Positions 1 through 10,098 are shown, numbered from the stretch's first letter. The stretch is DNA of 64,000 nucleotides from Deltaproteobacteria bacterium RIFCSPHIGHO2_02_FULL_40_28 (GCA_001798135.1 MGRJ01000006.1:1-64000), one strand, 5' to 3'. The notes: generated by a model not told the origin, from the sequence alone. Program-made: numbers and translations.

Positions 1-127
1 ATAATAAACTCAAACAACAATGGCAAGTGATTTACAGAAATAATAAGATTTTTAAATGATGCGGTGCGTTAGAGGTTGGGGCTACTTTTTATTAACTGGC
101 TTTTTTAAAAAGGACTTTACTAATCCA

Positions 128-164
128 AGTTTCAAATATATTTTATAGTTTCAAATATATTTTA
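128..164. repeat. 18-bp tandem direct repeat upstream of RDD gene
   Basis: The 18-bp unit AGTTTCAAATATATTTTA occurs at 128-145 and again at 147-164 (period 19). It lies just upstream of the ribosome binding site of the RDD gene. It could be a double regulator site or an AT-rich promoter duplication. The rest of the first 190 bases shows no recognisable gene. Confidence 0.6.
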
Positions 165-190
165 ATTTTGTTTGGAGGAGAAAAAAGAAA

Positions 191-628
191 ATGAACATAC
201 AAAATAAAACCTTTAGTTATGCTGGTTTTTGGAAAAGATTTGCTGCTTTTGTAATCGATATGTTTATTTTAGCCATTGGCAATTTTTTTATTGGGTTTAT
301 TTTTGCTATTCCTGATGATGTTTTGACTGGCAAAGCTGAGTTTATTAAATCTGTTGATAGTTATATTCTTTCGGGTCTTTTTGCTTGGGTTTACCAAGTA
401 GTTATGGAAAGTTCTGTTAAACAAGCCACACTCGGCAAAATGGCCCTCGGAATAGTGGTAACTGATTTATCTGGAAATCGAATGTCCTTTGGAAAAGCAT
501 GCGGTCGCTATTTTGGGCAAATACTTTCCGTATCTATATGTGGCATAGGATTTCTTATGATTGGTTTCACTGCAAAAAAGCAAGGGCTTCATGATATTAT
601 GGCTAGGTGCCTTGTGATAAATAAATAA
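191..628 (+). CDS. RDD family membrane protein
   Basis: A 145-residue integral membrane protein of the RDD family. It opens with the family-type segment YAGFWKRFAAFVIDMFIL, in which an aromatic/basic stretch runs into the first membrane helix and carries the Arg and Asp that name the family. Two further hydrophobic segments lie near residues 55-75 and 110-128. The family is thought to act in transport or ion exchange, but no substrate can be read here. The start is supported by GGAGGAG about 10 bases upstream. It stands alone, and a partial copy of a composite repeat follows it at 646-716. Confidence 0.85.
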   Translation: MNIQNKTFSYAGFWKRFAAFVIDMFILAIGNFFIGFIFAIPDDVLTGKAEFIKSVDSYILSGLFAWVYQVVMESSVKQATLGKMALGIVVTDLSGNRMSFGKACGRYFGQILSVSICGIGFLMIGFTAKKQGLHDIMARCLVINK

Positions 629-645
629 AGAGAATAGGATTTTGT

Positions 646-716
646 TTGACGAGCCCTGAGCAAAGCCTTTGGGCGAGGAGTTTCGCAGGCAAGGAAAAGT
701 CCCCTTGGGGGACACA
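646..716 (+). repeat. Composite inverted-repeat element C1 (partial copy)
   Basis: This is the divergent member of a family with full copies at 9988-10086, 16062-16161 and 30420-30516. It keeps the core GACGAGCC..GGGCGAGGAGTT.CGCAG and the right arm (AAAAGTCCCCTTGGGGGAC), but the left arm is mostly lost. It lies between the RDD gene and the end of mltD. Confidence 0.7.
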
Positions 717-739
717 ATGTAAAAACGAATTATTATTTT

Positions 740-2773
740 TTAAAGATGCCCTAAGGCAATGCGAGGATCGGGGTTTATAGCAGCATAAATCTTAATTTTC
801 TGATTTGGAGTAAGGCCATCGCGGGTGAGGCGGTTCCAGCTTCGTAATTGTTGCACCGTTACCCGGTAACGCCTGGCTAACTTCCACAAAGTATCTCCAT
901 AACGCACTTGATGAACAATTAAACGCCCAGCTTCATTGGCAATAGAAGTGCGCGTGTTGGCCACCATGCGAGGACTTGTAGCCTCTACCGGCTTAGAAAT
1001 AACATTTGCTCCCGCCACAGGCCTAGATACAACAATATTTTTTCCAACATAAACTGTGTTGCCTTTTAAACGATTCCATTCTCTTAAATCAGAAACACTC
1101 ACTCCCTGTTTTTTGGCAATTAAAAACAAGGTGTCTCCCCTGGCTACTTTATAAAGCTGGGGCTTTGCTACTTGCGCAGAAGAAGGATTATAGGCTACAG
1201 GCATTACTGGATTGGCTTCACGAATGGTAAGAATTTGTCCAGCTTTTACCTTATTGGTGGTAAGCTGATTGAGGCTTTTAAGCGTTTCAAGGCTTACACC
1301 ATTTCTGGCTGCAATAGTAGACAAAGTATCTCCCCTTTTTACCGAATACAACATGGGTTTTACAGGTTCTTGGGGAGGCTCTGTGGGAGTAGGTTCTTCG
1401 GGAGATGTGGGTTGGGGTTCATCGGTAGTAAATTCTTTGCCTGGGCTATTCGATTTTTTTGCAAACAAAGTTTCTAACGCGGCTGGATTTCCTTTATTGG
1501 GAATTAAAACAATACTCCCAGGAGTAAGCTTACCAGATGGTTTTAATTTATTAGCCTGGGCAATACGTGTTTTGCCAATGCCATAACGTTTAGCAAGAGT
1601 AACCAAGGTTTCGTGACGTTTTACTTTATGAAACGTAAACATCACCCGCATATTTTTTGGAACACGCGCATAATTTTCTTCGAAAGTATCCAAGGTGCCC
1701 TTGGGAAGCATAACACAATATTGTTTATCATTAGGAGTAACCCCAACCATAAGCGCAGGATTTAAATTTTCCACTTCCTTTAAAGGAACCCCAGCACAAC
1801 GGGCAATAACCGAAACATCGGTTGCATCGGGCACTGTTGCAACATCAAAAGCTAGGGGCTTTCCAAAAAGGTTGGAAGAATAACCATACTTTCGATAATT
1901 TTTAACAATAGTAGCTGCTGCTAAAATTTTTGGAACATAATCCTTGGTTTCTTGACGAAGCGCCCTAGACCTGGGTGAAGCTAATTTCCAATAATCCCTG
2001 GTGCCCATCTTTTGTATGGCACTATTTACTTTGCCAGCTCCTGCATTGTAGGCTGCAAAAGCCAAATACCAGTTTCCATAGGCTTGATAGAGATCTTTTA
2101 AATGAGCTGCGGCTGCCTTGGTTGCCTTAATTAAATCTCGGCGTTCATCTACAATGCCACCCGAACTTAAACCATAAAGCTTTCCGGTAGAACCAATAAA
2201 CTGCCAGGGACCAGCTGCACTGGCATGAGAATAAGCATGTAAATTAAAACCACTTTCAATCATGGCTAAAAAAACAAGATCGGTGGGCAGATTATAGTCG
2301 CGTAAAATTTCCTCCATCACAGGAGCGTAAAGACTGGCACGCGAAATCCAGCGAGTAAAATTTTTGCGCAAAGGACCATTAAAAGTGCGAATCCAGCGAT
2401 CTACCGCTGCATTATGCACCATGGGAATGTTATAACCCTTGCGAGGAGACCAGGTTTTATTGGGAGCATCAAAAATGGATTCGAGCTCGGGAAAGCTTTC
2501 TTCTTTCTGCGAACCTCTTTGTTGCTTTAAGCTTTGGGCGATATGATACTCAACAAAATCCATGCGCCCACCAGGGCGAGCAGAAGCTACGGGGGCAGTT
2601 TGCTTTTCTTGCACCTCATTATCCTCAAGAACAGCGTTTAAACTCTCTTGGTCTTCATCAGAAGATCTTACATCTCCTGTAAACAAAGAGCCTCCGCAAG
2701 CTACTAAAAGAGGAAAAAATAAAAGAAAAACCCATCTCAACCCTAAAAATACCGCCAGAACTGCCTCCTTCAT
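740..2773 (-). CDS. mltD: Membrane-bound lytic murein transglycosylase D-like lipoprotein
   Basis: A 677-residue lipoprotein that should cleave peptidoglycan glycan strands in the periplasm. Residues 1-26 form a lipoprotein signal ending in LVAC (Cys26). An SLT transglycosylase domain follows at about 145-280, with the catalytic Glu in MIESGFN (E173), then SAAGPWQFI and AYNAGAGKV. The C-terminal half carries four LysM peptidoglycan-binding repeats starting near 382, 473, 540 and 619, separated by a Pro/Glu-rich linker around 445-470. Classical MltD has fewer LysM units. The gene is monocistronic with its own upstream AT-rich region. The family assignment is strong; the exact subtype is inferred. 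Confidence 0.93.
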   Translation of the reverse strand: MKEAVLAVFLGLRWVFLLFFPLLVACGGSLFTGDVRSSDEDQESLNAVLEDNEVQEKQTAPVASARPGGRMDFVEYHIAQSLKQQRGSQKEESFPELESIFDAPNKTWSPRKGYNIPMVHNAAVDRWIRTFNGPLRKNFTRWISRASLYAPVMEEILRDYNLPTDLVFLAMIESGFNLHAYSHASAAGPWQFIGSTGKLYGLSSGGIVDERRDLIKATKAAAAHLKDLYQAYGNWYLAFAAYNAGAGKVNSAIQKMGTRDYWKLASPRSRALRQETKDYVPKILAAATIVKNYRKYGYSSNLFGKPLAFDVATVPDATDVSVIARCAGVPLKEVENLNPALMVGVTPNDKQYCVMLPKGTLDTFEENYARVPKNMRVMFTFHKVKRHETLVTLAKRYGIGKTRIAQANKLKPSGKLTPGSIVLIPNKGNPAALETLFAKKSNSPGKEFTTDEPQPTSPEEPTPTEPPQEPVKPMLYSVKRGDTLSTIAARNGVSLETLKSLNQLTTNKVKAGQILTIREANPVMPVAYNPSSAQVAKPQLYKVARGDTLFLIAKKQGVSVSDLREWNRLKGNTVYVGKNIVVSRPVAGANVISKPVEATSPRMVANTRTSIANEAGRLIVHQVRYGDTLWKLARRYRVTVQQLRSWNRLTRDGLTPNQKIKIYAAINPDPRIALGHL

Positions 2774-2898
2774 GAAAAATCCCCTTGTGAAAGGGGAAAA
2801 CCCTATTTAAACGAGGATGAACCAATTAAATTTCAAATATAATATACTGCTTTTACCATTTGAGATCAACCTTAAATTTTATAAATAGTTTCAATTAC

Positions 2899-4191
2899 TT
2901 ACCTTAAATTTTGAAAAAGGAGAAAAATGAGCAAGCCGGCGAGGGTTAAACCCAAAAGCGTCAAAACAAATTGGATAAAACTACGCCTTTTAAGTTTTTG
3001 ATCTTTATCAATAAATCCACCAGCCCCCAGTGGGGTGCCATATTTTTGATCAAAAGGACCTGCGTCTTCCCCCGAAAAGCCAGCTAACAAGCGCTTTTTA
3101 CGCTCGTGAACTAAATTTTGTTCCAACTTTTCCCTGGCTTCTTTATTAGCCTGGCTCTTCACAAGACTTAAAGCCGACCCAGTTGCTGCCTCTGCTGGCA
3201 CATGAGCCAATTTTAAAAATTGAAGTTCTTCACCCAACTTGGTTAAAATATCAGGAGCAAGAGTTTCTCCTGGTTGCAACTTTTCTAAAGCTAAAAGCAC
3301 CTCCGGATTTTCAACCAAAACACGGGCAAATTTTTCGGAAAGAACTTTTTCACCATTTTGAAACCGAAGATCAGTAACTAAAGTCATCCCACTTTGGGTG
3401 GCCTTGTACAAACCACGAAAAAGAGCATCAACCAAACTTTGTAATTTTTGACTCACTACTTGTTCTACACTCCCTTTTGAAAGAATATTTAAGAAAAAAG
3501 TTTTCCAACTCTCTGGTGTTTTTGCAGCCAGCCCCAAACAAGTTGTTGTATTTATGGGAATCATCTCTTCACCAGCAAACAGCCTCTTTAAAAGACCTTC
3601 CAATGAGTTTTTATTGATTGAAGCTTCTACCTTTTGAAGTAAATTGAGGGTTTGTTGGTTTAAACCTTCTGGCAAACTTTCTGATCCCCGCGTTAGCCTG
3701 CCCCCCTCTTCTGTTTTAGCCTCCCTGGACAAAGCCACTTCTTCTTTGAGAACCAAAACAGTGGTTGGTTTATCCTGAAAAAAATGACGCAGACGAAAAA
3801 GCTGAGAAAACGTTTCTTTGCTTAGTGCGGCTTGATTTCCCATCGAGCGATTTTGTAAACCTTGGGAAAGATTTTGATGATTGGGATCTTGCAATAAAGG
3901 ATCTTTAACAACTTGGCGATAATGTTCGGGCAAAGCCTGGGGCTTACGAGGCATCTCTTGTGAGGCCAAATGCGACAAAACTCTAGCCTCAGAAGGGGAA
4001 CGTTTTTCTAAAACCATTTTGTTTGTAAAATCTCTCTGGCGATTGGGGCCATCAAAATGATCTGCACTTTTCACTTCCTGATGATGTGGAGAAGATTTTT
4101 TTTTGGCCTGAAGTTCTTCTGCTTGATCAGCAGGACTTGCTTGCGCATTGGAAACTAAAACGTTTGGATCAAATCCTGGTGGTGTAGCCAT
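2899..4191 (-). CDS. Unknown tail-anchored protein
   Basis: A 430-residue protein I do not recognise. Residues 1 to about 130 are polar and rich in Gln, Pro, Lys and His, and look disordered. The middle is helical and Leu-rich, with stretches such as LLKRLFAGEE and LVDALFRGLYKA. The last 25 residues form one hydrophobic segment (FIQFVLTLLGLTLAGLLIFL) after a KLKRRS basic patch, which suggests a C-terminal membrane anchor with the bulk in the cytoplasm. It has no signal peptide. It is divergent from mfd, with only 53 bp between the starts, so promoters probably overlap. Confidence 0.6.
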   Translation of the reverse strand: MATPPGFDPNVLVSNAQASPADQAEELQAKKKSSPHHQEVKSADHFDGPNRQRDFTNKMVLEKRSPSEARVLSHLASQEMPRKPQALPEHYRQVVKDPLLQDPNHQNLSQGLQNRSMGNQAALSKETFSQLFRLRHFFQDKPTTVLVLKEEVALSREAKTEEGGRLTRGSESLPEGLNQQTLNLLQKVEASINKNSLEGLLKRLFAGEEMIPINTTTCLGLAAKTPESWKTFFLNILSKGSVEQVVSQKLQSLVDALFRGLYKATQSGMTLVTDLRFQNGEKVLSEKFARVLVENPEVLLALEKLQPGETLAPDILTKLGEELQFLKLAHVPAEAATGSALSLVKSQANKEAREKLEQNLVHERKKRLLAGFSGEDAGPFDQKYGTPLGAGGFIDKDQKLKRRSFIQFVLTLLGLTLAGLLIFLLFQNLR

Positions 4192-4244
4192 GAAAAAAAC
4201 CTTTATGGGTTAGATGCTTTATAGTACCACAAAACAATCAAGGG

Positions 4245-7200
4245 ATGCCATTAAATCAATTACTCGAGTTAAAAGGATTAGAAGCAGGAAAAACCATCAG
4301 CTTGAGGGGTTTTGAAGGATCTTCTAAAGCTTTTTTTCTAGCCCACTTTCTTGTTACAAAAAAACAAATTTCTATTTTAGTTGTACCCAGTATTAAAGAA
4401 GCTTTGTTTTGGAAAGAAAATATTTCTTTTTTTCTACCCCAAAATATCCCCGTAGAAATTTTTCCGTCCCTGGACGTTCTTCCCTACTTTAATCTTTCCC
4501 CCAATCCCGATCTTCTTCACGAACGACTCCGTCTTTTAAATCTTTTACACGAACATCAACAAAATCCTTTCTTGATGATTGTAACTCTCGCTAGTTTAAC
4601 GCGAAAACTCATGCCTACTGCAGATTTTTTGCGTCATCGCCATATTTTAATTAAGGGAGACGAAATTAATCGGGATGAATGGTTTGTAAAATTAACCAAC
4701 CTGGGTTACCAGCGCACCCCCTTGGTGGAAGACCGTGGCACCTTTGCCGTACGGGGCGGGATTGTTGATATTTTTTCTCCGGCCCATCTCTACCCTTGCC
4801 GCATCGAATTTTTTGACACAATGATAGAATCGATCCGTTTTTTTAATCCACAAAATCAAAAATCAATTGATACGGCTGATCAAATTGTGGTGACTCCCGC
4901 TCATGAAATTATATGGGACATTAAAAAACAAGAATTTTTAAAAACTCTTAAAAATCGTTCTGACGAAGCCGAAATTTCCAAGGCAGAACGAGATCCTATT
5001 GCAGAAATGATTGAAAACCAGGTTTATTTTAACGGGATCGAAACCTATCTTCCCCTTTTTTACAAAAATACAGCCACACTTTTTGACTACCTTCCCAAAG
5101 ATTGCATTCTTTTTTATGACGCGCTCTCAGAGTTGCAAATACTACAAAATCAGGCGATGGCAGAACATCAAAGCCATTGTGAAAAATCAACAAGCCTAGA
5201 ACGCATTGTTCCACCCACGAATCTTTTTGCTTCCTTTGATGAAGTTTTGGAACTCTCATCCTTTTTTCCCGTTATCGATTTTTCTTATACCGACCCTACA
5301 GTAGGGGCACGGCGCGCCGTGCCCCTACATGTAGAAACAAAATCCAATTTTTTTCTGCGTCAAAAATTAGAGGCTATTCGCCATAGTGAGCATGGGTTAA
5401 AGCCCTTGGCAGATGAGATTGAGGCCAAACGAAAAGCTGGTTTTCGCATTAGTTTAGTAGCTATTAATCTTGCACAAAAAGAACGCCTCAAAGATCTTTT
5501 GGCCCGCTTTCACCTTCCCCTTTACGAACCACAAAGTACCGATGAAATTAACAAAACCATCGAAGAATCACTGACAACCACTACTTCCACCTCCTTAATT
5601 CAACTTTTCTGTGGAACTTTAAACGAAGGTTTTGAATGGGAAAAAAATCATCAATGGTGGATTACCGATCAAGAAATTTTTGGGAAAAAAGCAAAAAAAG
5701 TTCACACCAGTTCGCAACACGAGGCTTTTTCTTCCTTCGAACAAATGGTTCCGGGAAACTATGTGGTTCATGCCCAACACGGGGTTGGCATTTACAAGGG
5801 CCTTGTTAATCTGGAAATTTCTAAAATCAAAAACGACTTTCTTTTGTTGGAATACCTGGGTGGCGATAAATTGTATGTGCCAGTCGATCAACTGAATAAA
5901 ATTTATCAATACACGGCCCAAGAAGGCATCCATCCCATGCTGGATAAAATGGGTGGAATTACCTGGGCCAAAACACGTGAAAAAGTAAAAGCAGCAACCC
6001 GCAAACTAGCTGCCCAACTTTTGCAAATTCAGGCAGTGCGCATGGCTGCCAAAGGTTATGCTTTTTCCCCGCCCGATGAATTGTACGAAGAGTTTGAAGC
6101 CACATTTCCTTTTGAAGAAACACCCGATCAAGAACGAGCCATTTGTGAAGTACTAGCCAACATGCAAGAAGATAAACCCATGGATCGTCTGGTGTGTGGA
6201 GACGTGGGGTATGGAAAAACAGAGGTGGCCATTAGGGCTGCGTTTAAAGCCGTAGAAGATCATAAACAAGTGGCATTATTAGTTCCCACAACGGTTTTAG
6301 CCTTTCAACATTTTGAAACTTTTCGAAAACGGTTTGAAAATTATCCAACCGGCATTGCCCTTCTCTCCCGCTTTCAAAGTGCAGCAGAACAAAAAATAAC
6401 ACTTAAAAAATTAGCAAAAGGTGAAGTGGATATTATTATTGGAACCCACAGGCTTCTTTCGGAAGATATTTCTTTTAAAGATTTGGGGCTTTTAATCATC
6501 GATGAAGAACACCGCTTTGGTGTGACTCAAAAAGAACGAACAAAAAAACTAAAAAAGTTAGTGGATGTTTTAACCCTCTCGGCCACTCCCATTCCCCGTA
6601 CCCTTAATTTTGCCTTAACAGGAATTCGTGATCTCTCACTGATTAACACTCCGCCAGAAAATCGTTTGGCTATCCGGACTTATGTAACGCATCTTGATGA
6701 AGGAGCCATTCGTGAAGCTCTCTTACGAGAAATGAAAAGAGGGGGCCAAATTTACTTTGTGCATAACCGGGTTCAAAGCATTGCACGCATGGCAGAAAGG
6801 CTTCAAAAAATTGTCCCCGAGGCCAAAATACGCATTGGGCACGGGCAAATGCCAGAAGAAGAACTGGAAAAAGTGATGGTGGATTTTATGGAACATCATT
6901 TTGATGTTTTGGTGTGCACAACCATCATTGAATCGGGTTTGGATATTCCACTTGCCAACACCATGATTATCAATAGAGCCGATACCATGGGCTTGGCCCA
7001 GTTGTATCAATTACGTGGACGAGTGGGAAGATCGCATCATCGGGCTTATTGTTATCTTTTAATTCCACAAGATGTGTTGATTACCGCGTCTGCTAAAAAA
7101 CGCCTTTCGGTGATTCAACGTTTTACGGAATTAGGATCGGGTTTTAAAATTGCGTCGCACGATTTGGAAATTCGTGGGGCTGGAAATATTTTAGGACAAG

Positions 7201-7754
7201 AGCAATCCGGACATATTGCTGCTATTGGGTATGAGTTGTATGTAAAACTTTTAGAAGAAGCTGTGATGGATTTAAAAGGCACTAGCCATGAGGAAGATTT
7301 TGATTGCGAGGTAAAATTGCCCATTGCTGCTTCTATTCCAGACCACTTAGTACCCGATACTCAATTACGTTTGGTTTTATACAAACAAGCTTCCTCACTG
7401 AAAAGTGAAGAAGAATGCTACCACTTAAAAGAAGAATGGACCGATCGCTTTGGAAACCTACCTTACGAAATGGAAAATTTAATTAATCTTATTTTGGCTA
7501 AAACACTCGCACGCAAACTTAAAATTAGCCAGATTTCCTGCCAGGGAAATGTGTATGTTTACCAGGTAAACAGAACCTCACCTATTCCAACTGATTATTT
7601 TCTTAAACAAACAAAAACAAATGCAAAAAAATATAAAATTTTACCTGATGGAAAATTTGTAATTCGCGAATCGATGGCTAAAAGCGAAGAAGATTTATTA
7701 AAAACAGTGCAGAAACATTTAAAGGAGATGACAATTTTTTCCTCTCCTACGTAG
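4245..7754 (+). CDS. mfd: Transcription-repair coupling factor Mfd
   Basis: An 1169-residue superfamily 2 translocase that removes stalled RNA polymerase at lesions and recruits UvrA. The N-terminal UvrB-like module is followed by the CarD-like RNA-polymerase interaction domain near residues 500-570 (GNYVVHAQHGVGIYKG). The helicase core has Walker A GDVGYGKTE (about 652), DEEHRFG (about 753) and TLSATPIPRTL. The TRCF C-terminal domain closes the protein. Codons 353-362 (VGARRAVPLH) are encoded by a perfect 28-bp palindrome belonging to an intergenic repeat family, in a variable part of the protein. The stop codon TAG lies inside another repeat. The start has AGGG immediately before ATG, so translation may begin slightly differently. 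Confidence 0.97.
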   Translation: MPLNQLLELKGLEAGKTISLRGFEGSSKAFFLAHFLVTKKQISILVVPSIKEALFWKENISFFLPQNIPVEIFPSLDVLPYFNLSPNPDLLHERLRLLNLLHEHQQNPFLMIVTLASLTRKLMPTADFLRHRHILIKGDEINRDEWFVKLTNLGYQRTPLVEDRGTFAVRGGIVDIFSPAHLYPCRIEFFDTMIESIRFFNPQNQKSIDTADQIVVTPAHEIIWDIKKQEFLKTLKNRSDEAEISKAERDPIAEMIENQVYFNGIETYLPLFYKNTATLFDYLPKDCILFYDALSELQILQNQAMAEHQSHCEKSTSLERIVPPTNLFASFDEVLELSSFFPVIDFSYTDPTVGARRAVPLHVETKSNFFLRQKLEAIRHSEHGLKPLADEIEAKRKAGFRISLVAINLAQKERLKDLLARFHLPLYEPQSTDEINKTIEESLTTTTSTSLIQLFCGTLNEGFEWEKNHQWWITDQEIFGKKAKKVHTSSQHEAFSSFEQMVPGNYVVHAQHGVGIYKGLVNLEISKIKNDFLLLEYLGGDKLYVPVDQLNKIYQYTAQEGIHPMLDKMGGITWAKTREKVKAATRKLAAQLLQIQAVRMAAKGYAFSPPDELYEEFEATFPFEETPDQERAICEVLANMQEDKPMDRLVCGDVGYGKTEVAIRAAFKAVEDHKQVALLVPTTVLAFQHFETFRKRFENYPTGIALLSRFQSAAEQKITLKKLAKGEVDIIIGTHRLLSEDISFKDLGLLIIDEEHRFGVTQKERTKKLKKLVDVLTLSATPIPRTLNFALTGIRDLSLINTPPENRLAIRTYVTHLDEGAIREALLREMKRGGQIYFVHNRVQSIARMAERLQKIVPEAKIRIGHGQMPEEELEKVMVDFMEHHFDVLVCTTIIESGLDIPLANTMIINRADTMGLAQLYQLRGRVGRSHHRAYCYLLIPQDVLITASAKKRLSVIQRFTELGSGFKIASHDLEIRGAGNILGQEQSGHIAAIGYELYVKLLEEAVMDLKGTSHEEDFDCEVKLPIAASIPDHLVPDTQLRLVLYKQASSLKSEEECYHLKEEWTDRFGNLPYEMENLINLILAKTLARKLKISQISCQGNVYVYQVNRTSPIPTDYFLKQTKTNAKKYKILPDGKFVIRESMAKSEEDLLKTVQKHLKEMTIFSSPT
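5296..5334. repeat. GTAG-type palindrome inside mfd (A1)
   Basis: The 28-bp perfect palindrome at 5301-5328 begins GTAGGGGCACGG and ends CCGTGCCCCTAC. It is extended by outer CTACA/TGTAG arms. It matches the GTAGGGG...CCCCTAC ends of intergenic repeats at 7937, 29845, 32181 and 45458. It is read in frame in mfd. Confidence 0.85.
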
Positions 7755-7777
7755 GGACAGGTTCTAAACCTGCCCTA
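7751..7777. repeat. GTAG-type repeat A2 (contains mfd stop)
   Basis: GTAGGGACAGGTTCTAAACCTGCCCTA forms a hairpin around TTCTAA. The TAG stop of mfd (7752-7754) is part of its GTAG foot. A near-identical copy sits at 29806-29833. Confidence 0.75.
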
Positions 7778-7813
7778 TTGTCTATGTTGGGATTGTTGAA
7801 AAATACCTCCCCT

Positions 7814-7886
7814 CTGTCATCCCTGCGAAAGCAGGGATCCAGAACCTATTGAAAAGACTGGATTCCCGCCTTCGCGGGAATGACAG
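7814..7886. repeat. GTCATCCC-type inverted repeat B1
   Basis: CTGTCATCCCTGCGAAAGC ... GCGGGAATGACAG are paired ends around two small hairpins (CCCTGCGAAAGCAGGG and TTCCCGCCTTCGCGGGAA). Outer GTTGAAAAATA/TATTTTTCAAC arms at about 7795 and 7905 may define a larger element. The type resembles intergenic repeats widespread in proteobacterial genomes. Confidence 0.75.
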
Positions 7887-7933
7887 AATTGATGGAAAAC
7901 TATATTTTTCAACAGACCCATGTTAAATATTTA

Positions 7934-7962
7934 TTCGGGCGGGTTTGGAACCCGCCCCTACG
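7934..7962. repeat. GTAG-type repeat A3
   Basis: GGGCGGGTTTGGAACCCGCCC is a hairpin followed by CTAC, i.e. the GTAG foot on the minus strand. It is almost identical to the copy at 29845-29870. Together with A2 and B1 it fills the 235 bp between mfd and acs. Confidence 0.75.
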
Positions 7963-7989
7963 AAAGATATTTTTTTCGTGCTTCTGATT

Positions 7990-9972
7990 TTAATACGCAA
8001 TTCTCTCTTTAGCTAATTTTTCTACAACAGTTGGATCTGCGAGTGTAGACGTATCACCCAGGTTAGATAAATCCCCTTCTGCAATTTTTCGTAAAATACG
8101 ACGCATTATTTTTCCACTACGTGTTTTAGGTAAGGCTAACGCAAATTGAATCACCTCTGGTTTAGCAATGGCTCCAATTTCTTTTTTTACATGATTAAAA
8201 AGTTCGGTTTTGAGCTGATCACTCACTTTAATTCCATCCTTCAAACTTACAAAAGCATAAATGGATTGCCCCTTAATATCATGAGGGATGGGCACCACAG
8301 CAGCTTCGGAAACATTGGAGTTAGAAACAAGCGCACTTTCTACCTCGGCCGTACCAATGCGATGACCAGAAATATTTACCACATCATCAATGCGACCTAA
8401 AAGCCAGTAATCACCGTCTTCATCTTGCCTGCATCCATCCCCTGTGAAGTAAAGATTTTTGAAAGTTGAAAAATAAGTTTGAATGAAACGATCGTGATCT
8501 CCCCAGGTGGTGCGCATCATCCCTGGCCAGGGTTTTTTAATACACAATTTACCACCTTCATTTACATCACAAGTACTTCCATCATCCCGCAAAATAAGAG
8601 GCTCAACTCCAAAGAAAGGATAATTGGCAGAGCCTGGCTTAAGTGTGCTGGCTCCAGGAAAAGGTGAAATTAAAATTCCACCAGTTTCAGTTTGCCACCA
8701 GGTATCCACAATGCTGCAATGCCCATGACCAATTTCACGATAATACCAAAGCCAAGCTTCGGGATTAATGGGTTCGCCCACACTTCCCAAAATTCGCAAG
8801 GAATCGAGTTTGTATTTTTGTGGCCATTGGTCGCCCTCACGCATCAAGGCACGAATAGCCGTTGGAGCTGTATAAAAAATATTCACCTGATGTTTATCAA
8901 TCGTTTGCCAAAATCGATCGGGATGAGGATGGGTGGGAACCCCTTCAAAGAGTAAGGTTGTAGCTCCATTGGCTAGAGGTCCATACACTAAGTAACTATG
9001 CCCAGTTACCCAACCAATATCTGCTGTACACCAAAAAACTTCGCCTTCTTGATAATCAAAAATATATTTAAAGCTAGAAGCTACATGAAGAAAATACCCG
9101 GCTGTGGTATGCAACACTCCCTTGGGTTTACCGGTGGAGCCTGAAGTGTAAAGAATAAATAAGGGATCTTCGGCTTTCATCACCTCGGCTTGATTTTCTG
9201 GTTTTGTTTTTTCAATGACCTCGTGCCACCATACATCACGCCCCTCTTGCATCATTACTTTTCCATTTCCTCTTTTTAAAACAATCGATTTTTTAATACC
9301 GGGGCATGCAGTTAAAGCCTGATCTGCAATTGCTTTGATGGGAATTTCTTTTCCGGCCCTAAAACCCACATCGGCTGTAATTAAAAGGCTGCTTTGTGAA
9401 TCCTGAATGCGATCTCTTAAGGCATTGGCTGAAAAACCACCAAAGACAATGGAATGAATGGCACCAACACGCGTGCAAGCCAACATGGCAATGGCTGCCT
9501 CTGGTACCATGGGCATGTAAATGCAAACTCGATCACCTTTTTGAACCCCCAGATTTTTAAGTACATTGGCAAAACGGCATACATCAACGTAAAGCTCTCC
9601 GTAAGTAATTTTACGAACCTCTTCTTCTTTTTCCCCCTGCCATAAAATGGCCACCTGGTTTTTGCGTTTGGCAAGGTGGCGATCTAAACAATTAACAGAA
9701 ATATTGAGCGTGCCATCTTTAAACCAGGTGTGTTCAATTTGATTTTTGTTTGTTTCCCAAGTGTAGTCACAAGATTGTGTAGGAAAAGAAAACCAATCTA
9801 AAAGTTTGGCTTCGTTTAACCAAAAATTGTGAGAATCGTTAATTGATTGAGAATATTTTTTTTGATATTCTTCCCGCGAGCGAATGTGTGCTTTTTCTGA
9901 AATGGTTTTTGATGGCGGAAAACTTTGTCCTGCATGTGATAAAGATTGAATAGAAATATTTTTTTCATTCAT
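7990..9972 (-). CDS. acs: Acetyl-CoA synthetase
   Basis: A 660-residue AMP-forming acetate-CoA ligase that activates acetate to acetyl-CoA through acetyl-AMP. The length matches the family. The adenylation P-loop motif [14 protein letters not shown] lies near residue 275. The acetate-pocket/core motif [10 protein letters not shown] follows near 415, and YFTGDG near 500. The C-terminal SGKIMRR Lys near 620, which is acetylated in many homologues, is present. The start is supported by AGGGAG a few bases upstream. With the beta-oxidation genes downstream it suggests acyl/acetate carbon use. A composite repeat (C2) separates it from the HAD gene upstream. Confidence 0.97.
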   Translation of the reverse strand: MNEKNISIQSLSHAGQSFPPSKTISEKAHIRSREEYQKKYSQSINDSHNFWLNEAKLLDWFSFPTQSCDYTWETNKNQIEHTWFKDGTLNISVNCLDRHLAKRKNQVAILWQGEKEEEVRKITYGELYVDVCRFANVLKNLGVQKGDRVCIYMPMVPEAAIAMLACTRVGAIHSIVFGGFSANALRDRIQDSQSSLLITADVGFRAGKEIPIKAIADQALTACPGIKKSIVLKRGNGKVMMQEGRDVWWHEVIEKTKPENQAEVMKAEDPLFILYTSGSTGKPKGVLHTTAGYFLHVASSFKYIFDYQEGEVFWCTADIGWVTGHSYLVYGPLANGATTLLFEGVPTHPHPDRFWQTIDKHQVNIFYTAPTAIRALMREGDQWPQKYKLDSLRILGSVGEPINPEAWLWYYREIGHGHCSIVDTWWQTETGGILISPFPGASTLKPGSANYPFFGVEPLILRDDGSTCDVNEGGKLCIKKPWPGMMRTTWGDHDRFIQTYFSTFKNLYFTGDGCRQDEDGDYWLLGRIDDVVNISGHRIGTAEVESALVSNSNVSEAAVVPIPHDIKGQSIYAFVSLKDGIKVSDQLKTELFNHVKKEIGAIAKPEVIQFALALPKTRSGKIMRRILRKIAEGDLSNLGDTSTLADPTVVEKLAKERIAY

Positions 9973-9987
9973 ACCAACTCCCTGCTA

Positions 9988-10086
9988 GAACCCCCTGGGG
10001 GATCTTTTCTTTGCCTGCGGAACTCCTCGCCCCGAAGGCTCGTCAAACAGTCCTCGGCTACAGAAAAGACCCCCCAAGGGGTCTCC
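9988..10086 (-). repeat. Composite inverted-repeat element C2
   Basis: The outer arms (CCCCCTGGGGGATCTTTTCT and AGAAAAGACCCCCCAAGGGG) pair with each other around the family core CTGCGGAACTCCTCGCCC..GGCTCGTC..ACAGTCCTCGG. Arms differ from those of C3 and C4 but stay complementary. It fills the gap between HAD and acs, both on the minus strand. Confidence 0.8.
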
Positions 10087-10098
10087 CCAGCAACCATA

